Origin: Pseudomonadota bacterium
GTDB taxonomy: Bacteria > Pseudomonadota > Gammaproteobacteria > Xanthomonadales > Xanthomonadaceae
Assembly (NCBI GenBank): GCA_023390905.1
Contig: JAEWBY010000055.1
Location: 1-64,000, forward strand
DNA length: 64,000 bases
Reading direction: 5' to 3'
Part shown: one piece after another, positions 1 to 8,024 of the stretch
Layout: every line of letters begins with the position of its first letter
How positions within the stretch are numbered: the first letter of the stretch is position 1
Translations under genes and position numbers: made by a program
Notes under the pieces: generated by a model
Database searches by the model: none
The model's input: the letters and a program-made list of their open reading frames with translations, nothing else
What the model was told of the DNA's origin: nothing

Positions 1-615
1 CGCCGGTACCGCGGTGCCGTCGTCATTCTTCGGCTCGTTCGGATTGGCGAGCTGGACCTGCAGCTTGAACATGTACGGCAGCGAGCTGTTGGCCGCGGTC
101 GCCGGAACCGCCGCGTTGGGCGCGTTGGCCGGCGTGGCTTCGATGATGGACAGTTCCGGATTGATCATCCAGCCCGATCCTTCGAGGTTGCGCATGTAGG
201 CGCTGACGCGGGCGTTGGACTGCGCGCGGCCTTCCATGGTCAGGACCTCGCCTTCCTGCTTGATGCTGGACAGCGACACGCCATCGGGGATGGTGCGGAC
301 CAGCGAATCGAACAGGTGGACCATCTGCGAGCGGTTGGCCTGCAGTTCCTCGATGACCTTCTTGCGCGCCAGCAGGCGATCCTTCTGCTTGCCGAGCGTC
401 TCGATCTCGGTGATCTGCGACTGGACCTTGTCGATCTCGGCCTGCAGGTACTGGTTGCGGACGTTCTGCCCGCTGATCTGGCGGTCGTAGTGGAACCACA
501 GCAGGAACGAGAGGACCACGCCGGCCAGCGCGGCCAGGCCGAGCATGGCGTAGAAGTCGCGCTGCCGCTGGGCCCGGCGTTCGGCACGCCAGGGGAGTAG
601 GTTGATCCGTGCCAT
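1..615 (-). CDS. pilN: Type IV pilus inner-membrane assembly protein PilN (3' end outside window)
   Basis: PilN is a bitopic inner-membrane protein that links cytoplasmic PilM to the periplasmic PilO/PilP alignment complex of type IV pili. The reading frame starts with MARINLLPWR; the INLLPW segment is the conserved cytoplasmic motif that binds PilM. One membrane segment lies at about residues 20-40, followed by a coiled-coil-like stretch rich in Glu, Gln and Lys and then a compact periplasmic domain. 205 codons are visible and the frame is still open at base 1, so the C-terminus is missing. The start overlaps the pilM stop by one base (TGATG), indicating translational coupling. pilO, pilP and pilQ would be expected beyond the left edge. 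Confidence 0.92.
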   Translation of the reverse strand, partial: MARINLLPWRAERRAQRQRDFYAMLGLAALAGVVLSFLLWFHYDRQISGQNVRNQYLQAEIDKVQSQITEIETLGKQKDRLLARKKVIEELQANRSQMVHLFDSLVRTIPDGVSLSSIKQEGEVLTMEGRAQSNARVSAYMRNLEGSGWMINPELSIIEATPANAPNAAVPATAANSSLPYMFKLQVQLANPNEPKNDDGTAVPA

Positions 616-1673
616 CAGTCGAAGCTCCTCAACGCCAGGCCGGTGGCAATCATCAGCGCCGGAGCGTCCTGGGCCAGCGCATGCGCCTGCACGCGCGGGC
701 CGAGGGTCATCTGGGCCAGCGGGTTGGCGACCACGGTGGGCACTCCGAGTTGTTCCTCGACCATTTCCGGCAGGCCGGCCAGCGCGGCGCAGCCGCCGGC
801 CAGCACGATCTGATCCACGCGGTTGAATTCGCTGCCGGCGTAGAAGAACTGCAGCAGACGGCTGATCTGCTGGACGGTGGCTTCCTTGAACGGCTCCAGC
901 ACTTCGACTTCGTAGCTTTCCGGGAGGCCGCCCTGGCGCTTGGCCAGCCCGGCTTCCTCGTAGGTCAGTCCATAGCGGCGCATGACCTCGTCGGTCAGCT
1001 GCTTGCCGCCGAACACCTGCTCGCGGCTGTAGAGGCTGCGGCCACGGCGCAGGACGTTGAGGGTGGTCATCGTGGCGCCGATATCCACCAGCGCGACCAC
1101 ACCGTCCTGCGGAATCGGCAGGTCATCGGCCATCAGTGCGAAGGCGTTCTCGACCGCGAACGCTTCCACGTCCATCACCCGCGCGGTCAGCCCGCCCAGT
1201 TCCAGCGCGGACTGGCGCAGCTCCACGTTCTCCGAGCGCGAAGCGGCCAGCAGGACCTGGACCATCTCCGGGTTGTTCGGCATCGGCCCCAGCACTTCGA
1301 AATCGAGGTTCACTTCCTCGATCGGATAGGGGATGTAGTTGACCGCTTCCAGCTCGACCTGCGCTTCCAGGTCGCTCTCGTCCAGCTCGGCGGGCATCGG
1401 GATGATCTTGGTGATCACCGCCGAACCGGCCACGGCCGCGGCCGCGTACTTGACCTTGGAGCCGGCCCGGTTGACCGCGCGGCGAATGGCCTCGCCCACC
1501 GCCTCGACCTCGACGATGTTCTTTTCCACCACCGCATTGGGCGGCAGCGGTTCAACCGCGTAGTGCTCCACGCGGTAGCGATTGCCGACGCGGGACAGCT
1601 GCAAAAGCTTGACCGCAGTCGAACTGATATCGACGCCGATCAACGGCGCCTGGCTTTTTGGGATGAGCCCCAC
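615..1673 (-). CDS. pilM: Type IV pilus assembly ATPase-fold protein PilM
   Basis: PilM is a cytoplasmic actin-like (FtsA-fold) protein that binds ATP and the PilN tail and is needed for pilus assembly. The N-terminus IGVDISSTAVKLLQL is the phosphate-1 motif, VALVDIGATMTTLNVLRRG the second phosphate motif, and IVLAGGCAALAGL the adenosine-loop region. I chose the GTG at 1673 (GTG-GLIPKSQ) because it follows a strong AAGGGGAAAG ribosome binding site and matches how PilM proteins usually begin; an ATG eight codons upstream at 1697 lacks a comparable site. This gives 352 residues. It is the first gene of the pil operon and is divergent from mrcA, the usual arrangement in pseudomonads and xanthomonads. 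Confidence 0.94.
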   Translation of the reverse strand: MGLIPKSQAPLIGVDISSTAVKLLQLSRVGNRYRVEHYAVEPLPPNAVVEKNIVEVEAVGEAIRRAVNRAGSKVKYAAAAVAGSAVITKIIPMPAELDESDLEAQVELEAVNYIPYPIEEVNLDFEVLGPMPNNPEMVQVLLAASRSENVELRQSALELGGLTARVMDVEAFAVENAFALMADDLPIPQDGVVALVDIGATMTTLNVLRRGRSLYSREQVFGGKQLTDEVMRRYGLTYEEAGLAKRQGGLPESYEVEVLEPFKEATVQQISRLLQFFYAGSEFNRVDQIVLAGGCAALAGLPEMVEEQLGVPTVVANPLAQMTLGPRVQAHALAQDAPALMIATGLALRSFD

Positions 1674-1722
1674 GGTCTTTCCCCTTCCGACGGGCAATGG
1701 ATGGTCTTGCTACCAACTCACA

Positions 1723-1750
1723 TTTATAACCAAGTCTTTACGCTTGGCAA
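1723..1750 (-). promoter_or_regulatory. Probable sigma-70 promoter of the pil operon
   Basis: On the minus strand TTGCCA (1750-1745) and TATAAA (1728-1723) are separated by 16 bases. Each matches five of six consensus positions. They lie about 50 bases upstream of the pilM GTG, in an AT-rich island inside otherwise GC-rich DNA. Confidence 0.5.
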
Positions 1751-1850
1751 CCTGAGTTTTCGTGCCTGTGCGGCTTGTCACGATTCACGAAGGTTGTTCC
1801 CCAAGTCCCTGTTCCCCCAAGGATCGCCCGTGGCGGTCCTGTCCCTCATC

Positions 1851-1856
1851 TATACT
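1851..1856 (+). promoter_or_regulatory. Possible -10 box for mrcA
   Basis: TATACT lies 36 bases before the mrcA start codon. No convincing -35 hexamer is visible at the right distance, so this is tentative. Confidence 0.3.
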
Positions 1857-1892
1857 CTGCCCTCAAGAATTCTGCAATCGGAAAAGCACTGG

Positions 1893-4322
1893 ATGCCGCG
1901 TCTTCGCCGTTTCGTCCGCTGGACCCTCATCACCGGTCTGGCCCTGACCCTGGCCGGCATCGCCGCCCTGGGCATCCTCTATTACGTGGTGTCGGCCAAG
2001 GTTCCGGACGTCCAGTCCCTTCGCAGCGTCGAGTTGCAGGAGCCCCTGTACGTCTACTCCAGCGACGGCCGGCTGATGGGCCTGTTCGGGGAGACGCGCC
2101 GCTATCCGGTCGACATCAAGGACGTGCCGTTGCAGGTGAAGCGCGCCTTCATCGCCGCCGAGGATTCGGACTTCTACCGGCACAACGGCATCGATTTCAC
2201 CGGCGTGGGCCGAGCGGTGTGGCAGATCGTCTCGCGCAAGGAAGGCCGCGTCGCCGGCGGCAGCACGATCACCCAGCAGGTCGCGCGCCAGTTCTTCCTG
2301 AGCTCGGAGTACAGCTACACCCGCAAGCTGGTGGAAATGCTGCTGGCCATGCGCATCGAGAAGATGCTGAGCAAGGACGAGATCCTGCAGCTCTACCTCA
2401 ACAAGAGCTTTTTCGGCAATCGCTCCTACGGCGTCGCCGCCGCCGCCGAGTACTACTACGGCAAGACGCTGGATCAACTGACGCTCGCCGAGACCGCCAC
2501 GCTGGTCAGCGCGCTCAAGTTTCCTTCCAGCGGCAACCCGATCAGCAATCCGGTGCGCAACCACCAGCGCAGCGTGTACGTGCTGGAGCGCATGCGCGAG
2601 GACGGCTACATCACCGCCGCGCAGGCCGCGCAGGCCAAGGCCGAGGCCATGCACGCCGCGCCGCATGAACGCCCGGTGGAGGTCTACGCGCCCTACGTGG
2701 CCGAAATGGTGCGGCAGGAAATGATCGCGCGCTTCGGCGGCGATGTGGTGACCAAGGGCTACCACGTCACCACCACCATCGATGCGACCCTGCAGACCGC
2801 CGCTGATCAGGCCGTGCGTGAAGGGCTGCAACTGTATGACCGCCGCCATGGCTGGAACGGCGTCGAACGGCATTTCGACGTGCCGGCCGACGCCGACACC
2901 AAGGTGCTCGCGGCCCAGCTCGCGGGCATTCCCGCGCAGGGCGGCATGCGGCCGGCGATCGTGGCCGCAACCGGCACCGATGGCAGCGTGACCGCCGTGT
3001 TCGCCGATGGCGTGGAAGTCCGCGTTCCGGCCTCGGCCAGCCAATGGACCGGACGCAGCCCGGCCAAGCTGTTCACCCGTGGCGATCTCGTGCGCCTGCG
3101 CCTGGGCAAGGAGGCCGATCAGTACCTCGTGGCCCAGGTGCCGCGCGCGCAGGCGGCGCTGGTGTCGCTGGATGCGGATACCGGCGCGCTGCGTGCGCTG
3201 ATCGGCGGCTACAGCTTCGCCGGCAACAAGTTCAACCGCGCCACCCAGGCGCGCCGCCAGCCCGGCTCGAGCTTCAAGCCGTTCCTGTATGCGGCGGCGT
3301 TCGAGAAGGGCTTCAATCCGGCCTCGATCGTGCTCGATGCGCCGGTGGTGTTCCGCGATCGCCGCGGCCACATGTGGCGTCCGCAGAACGATGGCGGCGG
3401 CTTCCGCGGTCCGATGCGCATCCGCGAGGCGCTGGTGCAGTCGCGCAACCTGGTTTCGGTGCGCCTGCTCGATGCGATCGGCGTGGATTTCGCGCGCAAG
3501 TACATCAGCCAGTTCGGCTTCGAGGAAGCCGAGCTGCCGCCCAATCTCTCCATGTCGCTGGGCACCGCATCGCTGACGCCGCTGTCGGTCGCGCGCGGCT
3601 ACGCGGTGTTCGCCAACGGCGGCTCACGCGTGACGCCGTGGTTCATCGACGAAGTGAAGGATCGCGACGGCACCGTGCTGTTCAAGGAAAAGCCCGCGAT
3701 GGCCTGTCGCGGCTGTGGCGGTCTGGCCCCCGGCGCGACGGCGGCGCCGGCCGGGGACGTCATCGACGGTTTCAATTTCGGGCCGCAGCAGGCCGCCAAG
3801 CCCGCGACGCCGGCACCGACGACGCCCAAGCCGGAAGCCAAGCCGCCGGTGTTGCCGCCCGATGCCGTCACCGCGCCGCGCGCGATCGACGAACGCACGG
3901 CCTATCAGCTCGTGTCCATGATGCGGGATGTGGTCCAGCGCGGCACCGGCACGGCGGCCAAGACGCTCGGCCGCGAGGACGTCGGTGGCAAGACCGGTTC
4001 GACCAACGATCACCGCGACGCATGGTTCTCCGGCTTCGGCGCCAACTACGTCACCACGGTGTGGGTCGGCCGCGATGATTTCCGTTCGCTGGGTTATCGC
4101 GAATACGGTGGCAAGGCGGCGCTGCCGATCTGGATCGACTACATGCGCGTGGCGTTGAAGGACAAGCCGATCGCACGCAACGACCCGCCGAGCGGGATGG
4201 TGCAGGTGACCAGCAACGGCGCCACCGAATGGGTCAAGGTCGAGGATGCCGAACGCATCCAGTACGACGATTTCGGCGACGAGAACGCCGTACCGGACGA
4301 AGAAGCCTTCGACATCTTCTGA
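1893..4322 (+). CDS. mrcA: Penicillin-binding protein 1A, bifunctional peptidoglycan synthase
   Basis: Class A PBP that polymerises lipid II (glycosyltransferase) and crosslinks peptides (transpeptidase) at the periplasmic face of the inner membrane. 809 residues. A membrane anchor lies at about residues 10-32. The GT51 domain follows with the catalytic Glu90 in AAEDSDFYRHNG, then GGSTITQQVARQ and the KDEILQLYLN segment. The transpeptidase domain has Ser459 in SSFK, SRN, and KTG at 700-702. Between SRN and KTG is an insertion with a CxxC pair (CRGCGG) followed by a Pro/Ala-rich stretch; a CxxC here also occurs in E. coli PBP1A, while the Pro-rich part looks like a linker. The frame is open further upstream, but MPRLRRFVRW is the sensible start because it precedes the anchor directly. 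Divergent from pilM. Confidence 0.96.
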   Translation: MPRLRRFVRWTLITGLALTLAGIAALGILYYVVSAKVPDVQSLRSVELQEPLYVYSSDGRLMGLFGETRRYPVDIKDVPLQVKRAFIAAEDSDFYRHNGIDFTGVGRAVWQIVSRKEGRVAGGSTITQQVARQFFLSSEYSYTRKLVEMLLAMRIEKMLSKDEILQLYLNKSFFGNRSYGVAAAAEYYYGKTLDQLTLAETATLVSALKFPSSGNPISNPVRNHQRSVYVLERMREDGYITAAQAAQAKAEAMHAAPHERPVEVYAPYVAEMVRQEMIARFGGDVVTKGYHVTTTIDATLQTAADQAVREGLQLYDRRHGWNGVERHFDVPADADTKVLAAQLAGIPAQGGMRPAIVAATGTDGSVTAVFADGVEVRVPASASQWTGRSPAKLFTRGDLVRLRLGKEADQYLVAQVPRAQAALVSLDADTGALRALIGGYSFAGNKFNRATQARRQPGSSFKPFLYAAAFEKGFNPASIVLDAPVVFRDRRGHMWRPQNDGGGFRGPMRIREALVQSRNLVSVRLLDAIGVDFARKYISQFGFEEAELPPNLSMSLGTASLTPLSVARGYAVFANGGSRVTPWFIDEVKDRDGTVLFKEKPAMACRGCGGLAPGATAAPAGDVIDGFNFGPQQAAKPATPAPTTPKPEAKPPVLPPDAVTAPRAIDERTAYQLVSMMRDVVQRGTGTAAKTLGREDVGGKTGSTNDHRDAWFSGFGANYVTTVWVGRDDFRSLGYREYGGKAALPIWIDYMRVALKDKPIARNDPPSGMVQVTSNGATEWVKVEDAERIQYDDFGDENAVPDEEAFDIF

Positions 4323-4332
4323 GCATGCCCAT

Positions 4333-4358
4333 CGGACCCGCGTGATCGCGCGGGTCCG
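4333..4358. terminator. GC hairpin after mrcA
   Basis: A perfect 10-bp stem (4333-4342 with 4349-4358, loop TGATCG), followed by a second small hairpin CGTGCA/TGCACG at 4359-4372. There is no T-tract, so it is either a weak terminator or an mRNA 3'-end stabiliser. Confidence 0.35.
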
Positions 4359-4423
4359 CGTGCACCTGCACGTTCACATGCCCTTGTGTAGAGTCGCCTC
4401 CAGTTTCGACGCGGAGGCCTGCC

Positions 4424-5077
4424 ATGCACCACGCTCGTCAACACGCCGAAACCCGCACCCGCGAACGGCGCCATCGCCTGGCCCACGAAGCGGCGCGACT
4501 GATGGCCGAAGGCGGCATCCGCGATTATCACCAGGCCAAGCTCAAGGCGGCCGCGCGACTGGGCATCCATGACGATGCCTCGTTGCCGCGCAATCGGGAA
4601 ATCGAGGACGCCCTGCGCGAATACCAGCGCCTTTTCATCGGCCAGTCGCACACGCTCGCCCTGCGCACGCGTCGCGAAGCGGCCTTGCGCGCGCTCGAGT
4701 TCTTCTCGGACTTTTCTCCCCGGCTGGTCGGGCCGGTGCTCGATGGCACCGCGGACACCAATGCACCGGTGATGCTGCACGTCCACAGCGACGACGCCGA
4801 TGCGACCGCGCGCTTCCTCGATGAGCACGGCATCCCCAGTGAAACGCGGACGCGCCGCCTGCGCCTGGATCGCGAGCGCAACCTGGATGCACCGGTGTGG
4901 CTGTTCAGCGCCGAGGAACTGAGCTTCGACATCACCGCCTTGCCGATGGACGCGTTGCGCCAGGCGCCGTTGTCGAGCGTGGACGAAAAGCCGATGCGGC
5001 GCGCGTCCGCTTCGCAACTGCGTCAACTGCTGGCCGAGGAGGAAATCGCCGGCTTCGAGGCCGAACGCCCGCGCTGA
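4424..5077 (+). CDS. Unrecognised conserved-looking soluble protein
   Basis: I do not recognise the family with certainty. It is a 217-residue, cytoplasmic-looking protein without signal peptide or membrane segment. The first 60 residues are strongly basic and helical (many Arg/His). The middle contains a short alpha/beta-looking stretch (APVMLHVHSDDADATARFLD), and the C-terminus is rich in Arg and Glu. A good ribosome binding site (GGAGG) lies eight bases before the ATG, and third positions are GC-rich as in its neighbours, so it is probably a real gene. It sits alone between mrcA and the gltA terminator. The mention of HVHSDD might suggest metal or nucleotide binding, but that is speculation. 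Confidence 0.75.
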   Translation: MHHARQHAETRTRERRHRLAHEAARLMAEGGIRDYHQAKLKAAARLGIHDDASLPRNREIEDALREYQRLFIGQSHTLALRTRREAALRALEFFSDFSPRLVGPVLDGTADTNAPVMLHVHSDDADATARFLDEHGIPSETRTRRLRLDRERNLDAPVWLFSAEELSFDITALPMDALRQAPLSSVDEKPMRRASASQLRQLLAEEEIAGFEAERPR

Positions 5078-5118
5078 GGCCCGGGGCGTGCGGTGATCGC
5101 GCGGCCCGCGCCGACATG

Positions 5119-5148
5119 AAGAGCCCCGCATCGGCGGGGCTCTTTCAT
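5119..5148. terminator. Bidirectional terminator between the 4424-5077 gene and gltA
   Basis: An 11-bp stem AAGAGCCCCGC/GCGGGGCTCTT with loop ATCG. A-rich and T-rich flanks on either side let it act for both convergent genes. Confidence 0.8.
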
Positions 5149-5166
5149 TCTTTCATCCGGGCTGCA

Positions 5167-6456
5167 TCAGCGCTTGTCGAAGTCCGGATAATCGCGGACC
5201 GGATGGCCCGTGTAGATCTGGCGCGGACGCCCGATCTTGGCTTCCGGATCCACCTGCTGTTCCAGCCAGTGCGCGACCCAGCCGGCGGTGCGGCCGATCG
5301 CGAACATGACGGTGAACATCTCGGTGGGGATGTTGAGCGCCTTGTAGATGATGCCGCTGTAGAAGTCGACGTTCGGATAGAGCTTGCGCTGGATGAAGTA
5401 ATCATCCTTCAACGCGGCTTCCTCCAGCTTCATCGCCACTTCCAGCAGCGGATCGTTGACGCCGAGCTCGCCCAGCACCTTGTGGGTCATCTCGCGGATG
5501 ATCTTGGCGCGCGGATCGAAGTTCTTGTAGACGCGATGGCCGAAGCCCATCAGGCGGAAGCCCGATTCCTTGTCCTTGGCCTTGGCGACCGCGGTATCCA
5601 CCTTGTCCGGCGTGCCGATTTCTTCCAGCATCTTCAGCACGGCTTCGTTGGCGCCGCCGTGGGCCGGACCCCACAATGCGGTGATGCCGGCGGCGACCGA
5701 CGCATACGGGTTGGCGCCGGTGGAACCGACCAGACGCACGGTCGAGGTCGAGGCATTCTGCTCGTGATCGGCGTGCAGGATGAACAGCAGATCCAGCGCC
5801 TTGGCGACCACCGGATTCATCTCCAGCGGTTCGCTGGGCACCTCGAACATCATGTGCAGGAAGCGATCGACGTAGGCCAGGTTGTTGCGCGGATAGCGGA
5901 TCGGCCAGCCAATCGAATAACGGTAGGCCGCGGCGGCCAGCGTCGGCATCTTCGCCAGCAGGCGGATCGCGGCGAGGCGGCGCTGTTCCGGATCTTCCAG
6001 ATCCAGCGTGTCATGGTAGAACGCCGACAGCGAGGCGACCGTGCCGGCGAGCATCGCCATCGGATGCGCGTCGTAGTGGAATCCGTGCAGGAAGTTCTTC
6101 AGCGACTCATGCATCATCGTGTGATGCGTGACCTCGTGATCGAACTTCTCGAACTCGGCCTTGGACGGCAGTTCGCCGTTCATCAGCAGATAGGCCACTT
6201 CCAGGAAGCTGGACTGCTTGGCGAGCTGCTCGATCGGATAACCGCGATACAGCAGCACGCCGTTGTCGCCATCGATGTAGGTGATGGCCGACTTGCAGCT
6301 GGCGGTGGCAGTGAAGCCGGAATCGTAGGTGAAGAGACCGGTTTCCTTGGTCAGCCTGGAAATATCGATGCAATCGTTGCCAAGCGTCGGTTTCAGAACC
6401 GGCAGGTTGACGGACTTGTCGCCTGCGGTCAGCGTGACCTGGTCAAGTTCGGACAC
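5167..6456 (-). CDS. gltA: Citrate synthase, type II (hexameric)
   Basis: Condenses oxaloacetate and acetyl-CoA to citrate, the entry reaction of the TCA cycle. 429 residues. The catalytic triad context is visible: ALWGPAHGGANEAV holds the first His, GFGHRVYKNFDPRA the second His and an oxaloacetate-binding Arg, and NVDFYSGIIY the catalytic Asp. LFILHADHEQNASTSTVRLVGS is the conserved central helix region. The N-terminal beta-sheet domain (VTLTAGDKSVNLPVLKPTLG) is typical of the NADH-regulated type II enzymes of Gram-negative bacteria. I selected GTG at 6456 because AAGGAG stands nine bases upstream; the frame runs open 56 codons further upstream without a good site. Monocistronic, followed by a terminator. 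Confidence 0.97.
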   Translation of the reverse strand: MSELDQVTLTAGDKSVNLPVLKPTLGNDCIDISRLTKETGLFTYDSGFTATASCKSAITYIDGDNGVLLYRGYPIEQLAKQSSFLEVAYLLMNGELPSKAEFEKFDHEVTHHTMMHESLKNFLHGFHYDAHPMAMLAGTVASLSAFYHDTLDLEDPEQRRLAAIRLLAKMPTLAAAAYRYSIGWPIRYPRNNLAYVDRFLHMMFEVPSEPLEMNPVVAKALDLLFILHADHEQNASTSTVRLVGSTGANPYASVAAGITALWGPAHGGANEAVLKMLEEIGTPDKVDTAVAKAKDKESGFRLMGFGHRVYKNFDPRAKIIREMTHKVLGELGVNDPLLEVAMKLEEAALKDDYFIQRKLYPNVDFYSGIIYKALNIPTEMFTVMFAIGRTAGWVAHWLEQQVDPEAKIGRPRQIYTGHPVRDYPDFDKR

Positions 6457-6544
6457 AGTGTGCGCTCCTTCGTGGGGAAGCACCGGCCGCGTGCACGGTC
6501 GGCGTGTGACGGGAGTCCAGGGAACGAACCCTTGGATGGGCGTG

Positions 6545-6600
6545 ATTATCGCATACGCCTGTTTTGTCGTCGCTCGGTTCCAGACCAAACTCAGACCAAA
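6545..6600 (-). promoter_or_regulatory. gltA promoter region with tandem 9-bp direct repeat
   Basis: On the minus strand a -10-like GATAAT occupies 6550-6545. Two identical copies of TTTGGTCTG lie at 6600-6592 and 6589-6581, offset by 11 bp (about one helical turn), roughly 30-55 bases upstream of the -10. That is the position expected for an activator. No good -35 hexamer is visible, which would fit activator dependence. Confidence 0.35.
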
Positions 6601-6642
6601 GCATGAGATCGCCAGCGTCCGCATTGCGGATTGCGGACATGC

Positions 6643-6676
6643 AAAAGCAAACGGCCGCGCACTGGGCGCGGCCGTT
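6643..6676 (-). terminator. Rho-independent terminator of rpmE2
   Basis: On the minus strand an 11-bp perfect stem (6676-6666 with 6660-6650, loop CCAGT) is followed by TGCTTTTGC, a T-rich tail. Confidence 0.75.
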
Positions 6677-6696
6677 CGGCAGGCGTCGCGGATCCG

Positions 6697-6939
6697 TCAG
6701 CGCGCGTAGCGCTTCTGGAACTTGTCGATGCGGCCGCTGGTGTCGATGACCTTGTGCTTGCCCGTATAGAACGGATGCGAAGCCGAGGAAATTTCAACCT
6801 TGATGAGCGGGTATTCGTTGCCGTCTTCCCACTTCGTCGTGTCCTTGGTGCTCAGCGTCGAGCGGGTCAGGAACTTGAAATCGGAGGTCACGTCGTGGAA
6901 GACGACTTCGCGGTACTGGGGATGGATGTCGGCCTTCAT
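6697..6939 (-). CDS. rpmE2: 50S ribosomal protein L31 type B (zinc-free)
   Basis: Small ribosomal protein of the large subunit bridge region. 80 residues starting MKADIHPQYREVVFHDV. It contains no cysteine, so it lacks the CxxC zinc site of type A L31 and belongs to the type B (C-minus) paralogues, which in many bacteria replace L31A when zinc is scarce. The start was placed at the second Met because type B L31 starts there; an in-frame ATG 13 codons upstream exists but adds a non-homologous tail. It has its own terminator. No zinc-regulator (Zur-like) box was recognisable upstream, so here it may be the constitutive or only L31. Confidence 0.95.
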   Translation of the reverse strand: MKADIHPQYREVVFHDVTSDFKFLTRSTLSTKDTTKWEDGNEYPLIKVEISSASHPFYTGKHKVIDTSGRIDKFQKRYAR

Positions 6940-7022
6940 GGCGGTAACACTCGGGTTGCGGGAAGGAAAGAGCGGCATTTTAGCCCGGGTTCGGTCCCGG
7001 GCGCAAGTCCGCCGGTCCGGGC

Positions 7023-7961
7023 TCAGCCAGCGGCCAGCGCCGCCCGGATCAGCTCCTCGAACCGTGGCTGGTCATAGCGCAGCAGGATGTTGGCCCGGTC
7101 CGGCTGCCCGCCTTCCCGCCGCCAATCCACCACGCTGGCCCCGCGGGTCGCCGCCCCCTGCAGTTCGATGGCCACCGGCCGCTCGGCCAGTTCGACCGCA
7201 CCGCCCGGATCCAGCGCGAAGGCCATGGCCAGAGCGTCGGCCGCGTACCAGTGGTCGCCGCGCCGATCGATCGACCACATGCGGGTCTTCTCCGAGATGC
7301 CGGCATAGAACCGGGCGCGCTCGGTATCGGCCTCCAGCCAGCCCGCCACCCGGTCGTGATGCAGGCCGTGGGCGATGGTCGCCTCCCAGTCCGCCAGATC
7401 AATGCGCTCGAACGCCTGGAAGACCAGATGCGCCGCTTCCGGATCGAAGTAGAAATTGAACTCGGCCGACGGCGTGATGTTGCCGTGCCCGGTCACCGCC
7501 CCGCCCATGACGACCAGCCGCGCCACGCGCTGCGGAAGCGTCGGGTCCAGTTTCAGTGCCAGCGCCAGGTTGGTCAGCGGTCCCAGTGCCACCAGCAGCA
7601 ATCGTCCCGCGTGCTCATGCGACAGACGCAGGATCGCCAGCGCGGCGTGTTCGGCTTCCACCGTGCGCGACGGCGGCGCATAGCCGATATCGCCGAAGCC
7701 GTCCTGGCCGTGCACGTAGCCTGCGTCGGGCGCCGGATGCAGCAACGGCTCGGGCGTGCCGGCGAATACCGGCACATCGTCGCGGCCACAGACTTCGCAC
7801 AGCTTCAGCGCATTGCGCACCGTGTGGCCCAGGCCGACGTTGCCGGCGGCGATGGTCAGGCCGACGACCTCGTGGCGCGCATCGTTGAATGCCATCAACA
7901 GCGCCAGCGCGTCATCGACACCGGGGTCGGTGTCGATCAACAGGGGAATGCGATCACTCAT
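7023..7961 (-). CDS. Inosine-uridine-type nucleoside N-ribohydrolase
   Basis: Hydrolyses the N-glycosidic bond of ribonucleosides to ribose and base, for nucleoside salvage. 312 residues. The N-terminal DTDPGVDDALAL is the diagnostic Asp cluster that binds Ca2+ and the ribose hydroxyls. Further signature parts are GPLTNLALAL and VVMGGAV; SAEFNFYFDPEAAHLVF contributes Asn and Glu to ribose binding, and the YAADALAMAFALDP region supplies the last calcium-binding Asp. Base preference cannot be read from sequence alone. It lies 63 bp downstream of recG in the same direction and may be cotranscribed. No transporter is adjacent. Confidence 0.93.
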   Translation of the reverse strand: MSDRIPLLIDTDPGVDDALALLMAFNDARHEVVGLTIAAGNVGLGHTVRNALKLCEVCGRDDVPVFAGTPEPLLHPAPDAGYVHGQDGFGDIGYAPPSRTVEAEHAALAILRLSHEHAGRLLLVALGPLTNLALALKLDPTLPQRVARLVVMGGAVTGHGNITPSAEFNFYFDPEAAHLVFQAFERIDLADWEATIAHGLHHDRVAGWLEADTERARFYAGISEKTRMWSIDRRGDHWYAADALAMAFALDPGGAVELAERPVAIELQGAATRGASVVDWRREGGQPDRANILLRYDQPRFEELIRAALAAG

Positions 7962-8024
7962 CTCGTCTCGATGTTCTTCGGGTTGATGCGCGAGTCTGTC
8001 ATCGTCCGCACGCGAGCGGAAGCG

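Noticed and set aside
1674..1697. ATG start for pilM at 1697
   Set aside because: The GTG at 1673 has a strong ribosome binding site and agrees with the usual PilM N-terminus.
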